From Helicobacteraceae bacterium (GTDB lineage Bacteria; Campylobacterota; Campylobacteria; Campylobacterales; Sulfurimonadaceae): DNA of 64,000 nt. Numbering within the stretch: the first letter of the stretch is position 1; each line of letters opens with the position of its first letter. The notes beneath the pieces are model-generated. The model saw only the letters and a program-made list of their open reading frames with translations. It had not been told where the DNA came from and did no database searches. The position numbers and the translations under genes were made by a program. Location: contig CANMJR010000007.1 of the NCBI GenBank assembly GCA_947498025.1, positions 37,253 to 101,252 on the forward strand. The letters are read 5' to 3'. Positions 33,492 to 41,688 of the stretch are shown here, piece after piece.

Positions 33492-34469
33492 TCAGATAAC
33501 ACTTTTTGGTGAAATATCTAGCTCGTCTAATGAACTAAACAATTTTCTTTCATACATCTCAACGGCTACTCTTCCTATCATCGCCGCATTGTCTGAGCAG
33601 TATTTCAACTCACTCAAAAGTAGTGAAGCCTCGTGAGGCTTTAGCAACTCTTCTATTTGAGAGCGAAGATAAAGGTTTGCGCTAGCTCCTCCTACAATTG
33701 CAAAGCTTTTAGGCGGATTTAATAGAAAATATTTTTTCAGCTTGTGGATGATATGCGCCGTAGCTACATGTTCAAACGAAGCCGCAATGTCGGCATAATC
33801 CTCTTGTGTACCATTTTCAACCGCAAGCCTGACGGCATTTTTTAACCCGGAGTAGGAAAAAGCGATTTGAGGAGTTCGCATAAGCGGAATAGTAAAGTTA
33901 TATTTTTTTCTCTCTCCTCTAAGTGCTAGCTTCTCAATGCGCGGTCCACCGGGATAGCCCAGCCCCATCATCTTCGCAACCTTGTCAAAACTTTCACCAA
34001 AACTGTCATCCATACTTTTTGCAACCGTACTGATTTCGGTAAGACTTTTGACCTCCATCACCTGCGTATGCCCACCGGAGACCAATAAAACCGTAAGCGG
34101 AAACATTGTTTCTTTCTCTATAAAAAGAGAGTAGATATGCCCAACCAGATGGTTTACTCCGATAAGAGGAATACCTAGTGCAACGGAGATAGCCTTTGCC
34201 ATGGTCACACCCTCAATAAGCGTAACCGCAAGCCCCGGAGAAGAGGTAACCGCAACAGCTTTTAACTTATCAAAGTAAGGTTTGCACTCCTCTAATATTT
34301 TTGGCAATGCCTCCGCATGAAGTCTTGCTGCAAGCTCCGGAACAACACCGCCATACACAGAGTGCTCTAACTCTTGAGAGATTTTTTTATGAAACAGAAG
34401 CTTACATGTCGCTATCTCCGTAATCGCTATTGCACTGTCATCGCAGCTGCTCTCTATGCTTAATATCAT
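33492..34469 (-). CDS. tsaD: tRNA N6-threonylcarbamoyladenosine synthase subunit TsaD
   Basis: TsaD transfers the threonylcarbamoyl group to A37 of tRNAs that read ANN codons. Metal-binding His residues are H107 and H111 in [11 protein letters not shown]. The ATP-binding segments are [22 protein letters not shown] and [10 protein letters not shown]. Length 325 is normal. It shares a base with the methyltransferase gene upstream at the start codon, in a strand of essential genes with dxr and cdsA. Confidence 0.97.
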   Translation of the reverse strand: MILSIESSCDDSAIAITEIATCKLLFHKKISQELEHSVYGGVVPELAARLHAEALPKILEECKPYFDKLKAVAVTSSPGLAVTLIEGVTMAKAISVALGIPLIGVNHLVGHIYSLFIEKETMFPLTVLLVSGGHTQVMEVKSLTEISTVAKSMDDSFGESFDKVAKMMGLGYPGGPRIEKLALRGERKKYNFTIPLMRTPQIAFSYSGLKNAVRLAVENGTQEDYADIAASFEHVATAHIIHKLKKYFLLNPPKSFAIVGGASANLYLRSQIEELLKPHEASLLLSELKYCSDNAAMIGRVAVEMYERKLFSSLDELDISPKSVI

Positions 34470-35521
34470 TATCTCTTCTCCAAAATATGCAAATACTCGT
34501 ATGTTCTATCTGCCGTGTGGTTTCTATTTTCCGTCTTATACGACTCGGGATTTAGTCCCTCGCTTGTACTGAACTTTAGTTCTGGTCTGCTCTTAAATCT
34601 TTGGTACTCTTTGGTTTGCAAATCATATCTGCCGTATTTTGACATAATATTTTTTACATCCTCTTCGCTCATCAATCCCTCGTTGTTGTAACTCAAAAAA
34701 ATATATTGAAAGTTCGCATTTTTGATTAACTCTTCAAAGCTTGCATGCACCTCATTTTTCTTAGAGTAATCTGAGCGGTTATACTCTCTTAGTCCAGTTT
34801 TACCCTTTGGAACAAAATCATCATAAAGTGCAATCGTGTTTAAAAGATGGTAATTCGCACCGTATTGTCTCTGATTATAGGGTGGGTCAAGATACAAAAT
34901 ATCGCCCTCAATCTTTTTGATGAGTTTATTACTATCACAATTAAAAACTTCATGTGCATTTCCATGCAGTTCAAAATGTGCAGGGGCTAGGAGCAACTCT
35001 TTTTGAGCAGACTTTTTTACATGTTTGAGATAGGCTCCATAAACTGAGGCTGTATTTGCCACTTTATCGGCACTCTCAAGAAGTGAAGCCAGTAAGAAGT
35101 AGTACAGATTTTCATCTATCTTATTCTCATCTCTCCACTCTCTGATTTTAATCCGCATAGTGTCGATTTTTTTGCCATTCTCATCACTAAAATATTGTCT
35201 CTCGCTTCCGCTTCCCATGCAGTAGTTTTGATACACAAAACCGCTTTCACAGAGCTTTAAAGAGTTAAGCTCTGCAATAAAATCCTCTTTGTTCTTTATC
35301 TCTGCATGGTTGCCGATATAGTTTTTATTCAACACAAAACTGTACTCTTCCAAATCATTGCTTATGACTTTTTTGACGTAAGGCTTAAAGGTTCGTCCAA
35401 CTATTCCGGTTCCGGCAAAAATATCACAAAAAACTTTCTGCGACAAATCAGCGCCTGCTACATTTGTAATTTTATCTTTTAAAAATGAAGCCAGTTTTTG
35501 CTTTGAGCCTATGTAGTTCAT
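34469..35521 (-). CDS. D12-class adenine-specific DNA methyltransferase
   Basis: [10 protein letters not shown] and [11 protein letters not shown] bind S-adenosylmethionine; [11 protein letters not shown], with D212-P-P-Y215, is the catalytic motif of adenine N6 methyltransferases in the Dam/D12 class. Length 350 exceeds E. coli Dam (278). It overlaps dxr by four bases and touches tsaD, so it is part of a core operon. No restriction endonuclease gene is near, so it is an orphan methylase by this window. Confidence 0.88.
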   Translation of the reverse strand: MNYIGSKQKLASFLKDKITNVAGADLSQKVFCDIFAGTGIVGRTFKPYVKKVISNDLEEYSFVLNKNYIGNHAEIKNKEDFIAELNSLKLCESGFVYQNYCMGSGSERQYFSDENGKKIDTMRIKIREWRDENKIDENLYYFLLASLLESADKVANTASVYGAYLKHVKKSAQKELLLAPAHFELHGNAHEVFNCDSNKLIKKIEGDILYLDPPYNQRQYGANYHLLNTIALYDDFVPKGKTGLREYNRSDYSKKNEVHASFEELIKNANFQYIFLSYNNEGLMSEEDVKNIMSKYGRYDLQTKEYQRFKSRPELKFSTSEGLNPESYKTENRNHTADRTYEYLHILEKR

Positions 35522-36585
35522 TTTTGTGTCACAAATCTTCTCACGGCACTATCTATGGCAAAAACATCTTCTATACTCTTTGGCATATCTGTAAACTTTT
35601 CATACGCATTTATAATTGCTTTTGAAATATCCATAAACCCTATCTCTTTGTTTATAAACTTCTCTATTGCTGCTTCGTTTGCGGCATTTATTACGACGCC
35701 TCTTGCAGGGTTTTTCAGAAGCTCCTCTTTTATTTGCCAAATCGGGTATCTGTCACATGTGATTTCGCGAAATTCGAGAGAGCCTACTTTGAGTAAATCT
35801 ACATGTCCTAAGATATTTTCACTCATGTCTCCATTGAGTGCGTAGGCGATTGGGAGCTGCATGTCGGCATGTGCGAAGTGCGCGGTTGTTGAACCGTCTC
35901 TGAAGTTTATAAGTGCATGGATGAGTGATTTTGTCTCAATCAGAGCGTCATATTTTCCCTCGCCGAAGAGCCATCTTGCCTCTAGGAGTTCAAATATTTT
36001 ATTTACCATTGTAGCGCTGTCTATGGTTATTTTTTGTCCCATCGACCAGTTCGGGTGTTTTTGTGTATCGGCTAATGTTGCACTGGAGAGCCGCTTAATA
36101 TCCCAGTCACGAAATGCTCCGCCGCTGGCAGTGATAATCATCTTCTCAACGGGTCTATTTTGCATTAAGTACCAAAGACCGAAGTGTTCGCTGTCTATGG
36201 GTTGGATTTTGCTTGTGTCGATAAAAGCTCCACATGCTACGAGGGATTCTTTGTTTGCAAGAGCAACTCTTTTGTTGCATGCGAGGGCTGCAAGTGTTGG
36301 GCGAAGACCTAAAAAACCTACGAGAGCATTGACAACAAGCTCCGAAGTTGAATCTTCTATAACCTTTAAAATTGCCTCTTCGCCGAAAAAGACATTTTTA
36401 TGATTTACATTTTTGACATCCTCTTGCCGTGCGACGACAACAGTTTCGGGTGCATGCTCTGAAATTTGAGTGTTTAAAAGATTGATGTTATTTCCGGCAA
36501 CCAAAACTTCAACAGAGATGTTGAATTTTTTGGCAACTTCAAGTGTATTTACACCGATAGAACCCGTCGAACCAAGGAGTATCAA
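35518..36585 (-). CDS. dxr: 1-deoxy-D-xylulose 5-phosphate reductoisomerase
   Basis: Dxr makes MEP in the non-mevalonate isoprenoid pathway. The N-terminal NADPH site is LGSTGSIGVNTLEV; the metal-binding DSEHFGLW and the substrate loop ASGGAFRDW are present, followed by NWSMGQKITIDSATM and NAANEAA. Length 355 is slightly short, mostly at the N-terminus. It ends four bases into the methyltransferase gene and starts just after cdsA. Confidence 0.97.
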   Translation of the reverse strand: MILLGSTGSIGVNTLEVAKKFNISVEVLVAGNNINLLNTQISEHAPETVVVARQEDVKNVNHKNVFFGEEAILKVIEDSTSELVVNALVGFLGLRPTLAALACNKRVALANKESLVACGAFIDTSKIQPIDSEHFGLWYLMQNRPVEKMIITASGGAFRDWDIKRLSSATLADTQKHPNWSMGQKITIDSATMVNKIFELLEARWLFGEGKYDALIETKSLIHALINFRDGSTTAHFAHADMQLPIAYALNGDMSENILGHVDLLKVGSLEFREITCDRYPIWQIKEELLKNPARGVVINAANEAAIEKFINKEIGFMDISKAIINAYEKFTDMPKSIEDVFAIDSAVRRFVTQK

Positions 36586-36586
36586 T

Positions 36587-37342
36587 TTACACTAAACCTC
36601 TTAAAAGAACAAGCATTACAATCGCACCAAAGAGGTAGCCATCGATGCGGTCAAGAACGCCGCCATGCCCCGGAAGTAAATCTCCGCTATCTTTTACATC
36701 GGCTTTTCTCTTAAGAGAGCTCTCAAACAAATCGCCAAAAATAGAGCTGACTGCAACTACAAACGAGATAATGATAGAGATTTTTAAATCTACAATTGCA
36801 AGCCCTGCGAACATACCGCTGAGCGTTGCCATAAATACTCCGCCGATAACGCCCTCGATAGTTTTATTCGGGCTTGTTTCGCTGAATGAGGTTTTTCCCA
36901 TGCTTTTTCCAAACGCATACGCTCCCACATCCGTCATAGCAACAACAACTAAAAGCCATAAAAGTGCAAGCACGCCGTACTCTTGATACATGGTAAACGC
37001 AAAAAGCATCCCTGCAGTCGGGTAGATAAAAGGAAAAAAGTCTTTCCACTCAAGATTTTTGTTGTACGCTACGGCACTCGCATAAGCGACGCCGGCAAGA
37101 ACAAAGAGGTCATCGCCGTAAGGGTAAACAGCGGCTAAAAGCCAGATTCCGACTGCGTATATAAGGAGTGAGTGGTTTTCAACTCCAAAGAGCTTTGAAG
37201 CTTCCTTAAATGTCAAAATATAAACAGCCCCGAGCATTAGCCACATTAAGTAAAAGTTATCTATAAAACCTACGGTTAAAACTGTACCGACAAGCACTAC
37301 GCCGGTGATAATTCTCTCTTTATGGTCTGCAAATATACTCAT
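36587..37342 (-). CDS. cdsA: Phosphatidate cytidylyltransferase
   Basis: CdsA makes CDP-diacylglycerol, the precursor of phosphatidylethanolamine and phosphatidylglycerol. Several hydrophobic segments precede the family signature SLKRKADVKDSGDLLPGHGG and VLDRIDGYLFG near the C-terminus. Its 251 residues are typical. The gene ends one base before dxr; this cdsA-dxr pairing is common. Confidence 0.96.
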   Translation of the reverse strand: MSIFADHKERIITGVVLVGTVLTVGFIDNFYLMWLMLGAVYILTFKEASKLFGVENHSLLIYAVGIWLLAAVYPYGDDLFVLAGVAYASAVAYNKNLEWKDFFPFIYPTAGMLFAFTMYQEYGVLALLWLLVVVAMTDVGAYAFGKSMGKTSFSETSPNKTIEGVIGGVFMATLSGMFAGLAIVDLKISIIISFVVAVSSIFGDLFESSLKRKADVKDSGDLLPGHGGVLDRIDGYLFGAIVMLVLLRGLV

Positions 37343-37381
37343 AAAATTTCCTCAAAATAATTTGGTTTGGATTATAGCTAA

Positions 37382-37690
37382 TCACACTTTAATATCTAGT
37401 TTATGCTCAGAAAAAACCGCTTCCTCCTCTTTTGCTTCCTCTTTTTTTTGCTTTTTGCCTCTTTTGTTTTCTCGGTCGGCTTCATCCCTCTGATGTTCCC
37501 TATCTGCATCAACTTCATGGTTCCCCTCAGCCGGACGAACTTCTAAAATTTTTTGTTCCTCTTCGTTTACAATTGCTTGAGCAGCAATATTTTGAAGGTC
37601 AAGGCGATTCTGAAAATTTCCTTGCACAGAAGAGACGGTAGCGGTTTGTTGATTCACATAAATTGTACTTCCAATGGCACCTATCGACAT
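37382..37690 (-). CDS. Conserved-looking small hypothetical protein, 102 aa
   Basis: The ATG at 37690 is preceded by AAGGAG at seven bases; the GTG three bases earlier is less likely. The first half is regular (IGSTIYVNQQTATVSSVQ, AAQAIVNEEEQ) and the second half is strongly charged with Glu, Lys, Arg and Asp, probably disordered. I do not know a family. It stands between cdsA and the NFACT gene on the same strand, with short gaps, so it is probably expressed with them. Confidence 0.6.
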   Translation of the reverse strand: MSIGAIGSTIYVNQQTATVSSVQGNFQNRLDLQNIAAQAIVNEEEQKILEVRPAEGNHEVDADREHQRDEADRENKRGKKQKKEEAKEEEAVFSEHKLDIKV

Positions 37691-37700
37691 CACTGACTCC

Positions 37701-39026
37701 TTAACGGGTATCTATTTCAATTGTTTTGTATTTATTATATAACACATTTGCACCATTTTGCATAGTGACTTCTCTTCGCGGAGTATAATCGACCAAAAAT
37801 CTATCTTTTTCAAACATTGTAAAGTCAACACATAACCTTGCGGCACTCTCAACAATAGTCATCGGCACATTTTGCTTATCGGTTGTGATAATGACATGTG
37901 CTGAAGGACGCTCTCGCATATGAATCCAAATATCTTTTGCCCTTGCATTTTTGAGCAGTTCGATATTTCCCCTCTCATTTTTTCCAAGTTGAACTTTATA
38001 CCCCTCGATCCAAAAAGTCTCAACTGCATCATTCTCTTTAATTTTTTTATTCTGAATTTTTTTTGGAAAGAGAAGCTCCACTTTTGCCACATCTTTTGCC
38101 TCTTCAACCGTATTGATAAAAAGTTTGAGGTGTTCTATTTTTGAAGAGAGAGACTCTCTTTCGATGTGAAGATTTTTTACCTTCTGTTTGGCTTTTTTGC
38201 TTTGGGCAAAGAGAGAATCGGACATCATCGCAACAGTCGGATATGTTTTGGACAGCTCAATGTGAACCTTAGTCGCATCATAATCATCAAGTTCCAAAAC
38301 TCTGCTGTAGGGCTTGATTTTGTGCATGTTGGATAAAACTAAGTTTCCATAATGCTGATATTTTTGTGCCTCGTTTTTTAAACTCTCCTCATTCTCAAGA
38401 GCATGAGAGAGTTTCTCTATTTTTTTTAGCTTTTTATTTAAAAGAGAAATCTTCTGTTTTTTTAGCGAAAAGAGTTTTTGATTCTGCTCTTTTTCATGTT
38501 GTTCATATAAAAATGCCTCAATATTTTCTAACGGGTACTCCTTTGCTTCAAAGGGGGCATTTGGGACATTGAGAAGTTTTTGACCAACTCTTACTTCACG
38601 AAAAGAGGAGAATAAATCAACATGTCGAAGTGCTTCAAGCACAATTTCATTTTCATCTAAAATAATCACATTTGTATATTTCCCCGTAAATTCAAACTGC
38701 AAATAAGTAATTTCTTCTTTATAGGCTGAGGCTACCGAAGTTTTAAATCGGAGTATCTTATCACCGTTTAAAAGTGCAACATGTAAGATGTTTGCACGAT
38801 TAAACCGTTTTGCCAAAAGGACATCAAAAGGAGCATTGTAAACTTTGGAACGAGCATAGGAAGAGCATTTAAACATGGCTGAATTTGAGCGTTGCATGTC
38901 AAAATATATCTCATCGTCTCTATCGAAGGAAATCTTAATTATGGTATCAGAGACTCTATATATTGCAGAGATTTTTGTAAAATTTTGCAGATAGGTAATA
39001 ATCTGTCTGAGGTGTGATAATTTCAT
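37701..39026 (-). CDS. NFACT-family (RqcH/FpbA-like) RNA-binding protein
   Basis: The start at 39026 (MKLSHLRQI) is chosen over 39056 by comparison with the family. The N-terminal NFACT-N half is followed by a long coiled coil (about 175-300) and an NFACT-R-like end with IWIHMRERPSAHVIIT and VDYTPRREV. Homologues work in ribosome-associated quality control, adding Ala tails to stalled chains, and appear as fibronectin-binding proteins. It has 441 residues, somewhat shorter than RqcH (about 570). No good binding site is visible. Confidence 0.85.
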   Translation of the reverse strand: MKLSHLRQIITYLQNFTKISAIYRVSDTIIKISFDRDDEIYFDMQRSNSAMFKCSSYARSKVYNAPFDVLLAKRFNRANILHVALLNGDKILRFKTSVASAYKEEITYLQFEFTGKYTNVIILDENEIVLEALRHVDLFSSFREVRVGQKLLNVPNAPFEAKEYPLENIEAFLYEQHEKEQNQKLFSLKKQKISLLNKKLKKIEKLSHALENEESLKNEAQKYQHYGNLVLSNMHKIKPYSRVLELDDYDATKVHIELSKTYPTVAMMSDSLFAQSKKAKQKVKNLHIERESLSSKIEHLKLFINTVEEAKDVAKVELLFPKKIQNKKIKENDAVETFWIEGYKVQLGKNERGNIELLKNARAKDIWIHMRERPSAHVIITTDKQNVPMTIVESAARLCVDFTMFEKDRFLVDYTPRREVTMQNGANVLYNKYKTIEIDTR

Positions 39027-39188
39027 AAAAGGATTGTAGCACAGATTTGAGAGCATTTAAATTTGGATGTAGCGTAAAGTAACATCTGCTCCAAAGAAGT
39101 AAGATTTAAATTTTAGAGTTATTCCTTTTTGGCATAAAACATATTTTATCTTCATGTATAATCAGATAAAATGATTCGATTTAATTAC

Positions 39189-39288
39189 TGATGTTACGCA
39201 CTAAAACGAACAAGTCCGTTTTAGTGGTAGGGACAAATTGTCCCTGCAACCCCCTAAAGCTACGAAAAAATTTGTTTTTCGTAGCTTT
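39189..39288 (+). repeat. Hairpin-rich intergenic repeat, copy 1
   Basis: Begins TGATGTTACGCACT and contains three hairpins: ACTAAAACG/CGTTTTAGT (9 bp), AGGGACA-AAT-TGTCCCT (7 bp) and AAAGCTACGAAAAA/TTTTTCGTAGCTTT (14 bp). About 90 bp are shared with 44478-44567. This copy is in the 5' region of the lipoprotein gene, between divergent genes. Confidence 0.8.
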
Positions 39289-39306
39289 ATTATTAAGGAT
39301 TTTTAG

Positions 39307-41109
39307 ATGAATATACGAAATTTTTTTCTGTTTGGCTTGTTCTTAGCATTTTTTCTCGTACTAAGCGGCTGTCAAAGCAACAATAGTGACGCCCCTCTAT
39401 CTTCAACCGGGGATGCAACAACAGCCATACCTGACATAAATAGTTCAGACATCAGAAAATCAGTTGTGCTACCTATATCAACCGCCGTTTTAACTTTAAA
39501 CGGTGAGGCTGTGCAGATAAGTGTACGCGTATTTGACAGCATCAATATTCCCTCCTCAGAGGGGAATGTAAAAATAGCGTATCCGGATGATGCAATAACG
39601 GGAAGGGATATCGGTTCATTCGACAAGCTCTCCTCAACCGTTATTAATGGTGTTGCCTCATTCACCTATACGGCTCCGAGCAAGTTGGATTTGAACACAT
39701 CGGACATCAAATTCGGTTTTTATCATGATTCGGATGTTGCTAATATAAAAACATATACTTTTAGTATTTCTCCGGAATCTAACCAAACGGTTTCAAAAAA
39801 TTATGCACTCTACAGCACTTTAGAGAATAGCAGCGTCTCCATGAGTTTAAATACAGAAAAATCAATTACATTTTATGTAAATAATGATTCTAATCAGTCG
39901 CTATTAGATAGTGATATATCTTTTATAAATGTAGTATCACTCAACCCAAATATAGCAACTTTAAAAGATATCACAACAAACAATATTGGAAGCAATATTA
40001 CATTTATTAACAAAAACAGTATTACAATCAATGCCCGTAGTAATACGCTCTCAGGGGTAGTTCCTTTGCATGTAACAGCGGAATTTAGAGACTCAAACGG
40101 TGCTACGAAATCCATCGACAAAGTATTCAATATAGTTGTTTTATCCGGGCCTCCGAGTGCTATGAGTCTCTCCTATGCAAGTACAGAGCAAGTCCCGGAG
40201 AGAGCAAAATATATTGAGAAATGGGTTCTGACGGTTACGGATAAATATAATAATTTAGTCAATACCAATCCGGTAGTCTCTATGGGCATGATGGCGGGGT
40301 ATGCTCAAAGCTCCGCACCGACAGGGAATGTTGCTAATAATCTTTACTATTTACCTAGCGCTGGTCAAGGGACGCTGAGCAATTCTTTTGATAATATTAC
40401 AACAGCAATACCTGCTTTTGGAAATGTGAGCCAGAGTAATGAGTATCTTGTTCTGTTTGGAAACGGATACACCTATAATGCTTCGGGTAAATGGGATATT
40501 CATGCTGTTAATACTACTACTTTAAATTTAGTGGATGATTACAAGGGCAGTGAGACGCATGGCTTAGGTTTTGCAATCGGTAACAACTACAGACAAGATG
40601 CATGTGAAGAGGGCGTAGAGTGGGTAGGAAATGTTTACCCCGAAGAGGCAAACAACTATATTATAGACTCTACGGGCAGCAAGCGAATAAATGTAGAGTA
40701 TGACTACTACTTAACCGCAAAAGATGTCATGTTATGGGTCAATCTCACAGGCGCGCAGCACAGCGATGAAAGTACGGTAAGAATAGGTGAAGCCAGAAAA
40801 ATAACTCTAAGAGGGTCTGGATTAACAAGTGAGACATTTACATTCCCTGGTGGGTATAGAGGAGTTGTTCGACTGCATGTAACATTAGACGGAACTAAAG
40901 AATGGCTTAAAAATGCGAACTTTTTTTACGCGGTTTCAGTAGATTCTATTGATGTAAACTGGAGTGTTATAGATGACTCGATGGCGAATGATATTACTTA
41001 TTGTAGCGGACAAAGTGGTGTAAGTTATGTGGACATTAATATTACTGACAACTCGCTAACTGGGGGCACTGTAAAATTAGTCAATGTCTCACCTATAGCT
41101 GAATTCTAA
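39307..41109 (+). CDS. Large Ig-like-domain lipoprotein, 600 aa
   Basis: A lipoprotein signal ends LSGC (C22). The remainder is rich in Ser, Thr and Asn and made of strand-rich segments (VQISVRVFDSINIPSS, then FNIVVLSGPPSAMSLSY and WVLTVTDKYNNLVNTNP) that fit two or three bacterial Ig-like or Big domains. It has few Cys (CEEG, YCSG). Such proteins usually adhere to surfaces or to polysaccharide. An outer-membrane barrel protein and a helicase follow, the first gap being 12 bases. Exact function unknown. Confidence 0.75.
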   Translation: MNIRNFFLFGLFLAFFLVLSGCQSNNSDAPLSSTGDATTAIPDINSSDIRKSVVLPISTAVLTLNGEAVQISVRVFDSINIPSSEGNVKIAYPDDAITGRDIGSFDKLSSTVINGVASFTYTAPSKLDLNTSDIKFGFYHDSDVANIKTYTFSISPESNQTVSKNYALYSTLENSSVSMSLNTEKSITFYVNNDSNQSLLDSDISFINVVSLNPNIATLKDITTNNIGSNITFINKNSITINARSNTLSGVVPLHVTAEFRDSNGATKSIDKVFNIVVLSGPPSAMSLSYASTEQVPERAKYIEKWVLTVTDKYNNLVNTNPVVSMGMMAGYAQSSAPTGNVANNLYYLPSAGQGTLSNSFDNITTAIPAFGNVSQSNEYLVLFGNGYTYNASGKWDIHAVNTTTLNLVDDYKGSETHGLGFAIGNNYRQDACEEGVEWVGNVYPEEANNYIIDSTGSKRINVEYDYYLTAKDVMLWVNLTGAQHSDESTVRIGEARKITLRGSGLTSETFTFPGGYRGVVRLHVTLDGTKEWLKNANFFYAVSVDSIDVNWSVIDDSMANDITYCSGQSGVSYVDINITDNSLTGGTVKLVNVSPIAEF

Positions 41110-41121
41110 AAGGAAAAAGAG

Positions 41122-41688
41122 ATGATAAAAAAAATTGTTTTAGCATGTGCTGTTTTAGGCGGCTCTTTGAGTGCGGGTGGATTTGGCGATAAATCGTTGA
41201 TTGGAATAGAGGGTGGTTACGGCAGTATGGGCATGGAGAGAACAGCACCTGCCGAGGCGACTCTAAGCAGTGAGCATAATATCGGAAACCTTGGTTTAAA
41301 GATAGGTGCCGAATCAGGAAATTACAGACTTTTTTTAAGCGGCAGGTACTTCAACGACAGTGATTTTGACTATATCACTACATACGGCATAGAGGGTCAA
41401 TATCTATTTAATATCTCTAGCTCTGCCAACCTCTTTATCGGAATAAACGGCGGCATGGCAAATATGAAATTTATGATTGACAACGAGAGTGCTCCCCGCA
41501 CTATTTCAGACGCCTATTATGGCGGAGATTTTGGTTTGAATCTACATGCATCTGAATCCATTGATTTTGAGCTTGGAACAAGAATAATGGATTTTCAGTT
41601 TGAAAACAGAAAAAACAGCATTAGCTACAGATTTGAGAGTATGGTCTCCGGATATGCTAGTGTAATCTATAAATTTCAAATGGATTAA
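41122..41688 (+). CDS. Outer-membrane beta-barrel protein, 188 aa
   Basis: A signal peptide ends SLSA. The rest alternates strands with the pattern of small barrels (DKSLIGIEGGYGSMGM, NLGLKIGAESGNYRLFLSGRYF) and ends KFQMD. AAAAGGAAAAAGAG precedes the ATG. It follows the large lipoprotein by 12 bases and its stop is shared with the helicase start (TAATG), so the three genes form one operon. Homologues are unknown to me; it may be the membrane partner of the lipoprotein. Confidence 0.7.
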   Translation: MIKKIVLACAVLGGSLSAGGFGDKSLIGIEGGYGSMGMERTAPAEATLSSEHNIGNLGLKIGAESGNYRLFLSGRYFNDSDFDYITTYGIEGQYLFNISSSANLFIGINGGMANMKFMIDNESAPRTISDAYYGGDFGLNLHASESIDFELGTRIMDFQFENRKNSISYRFESMVSGYASVIYKFQMD

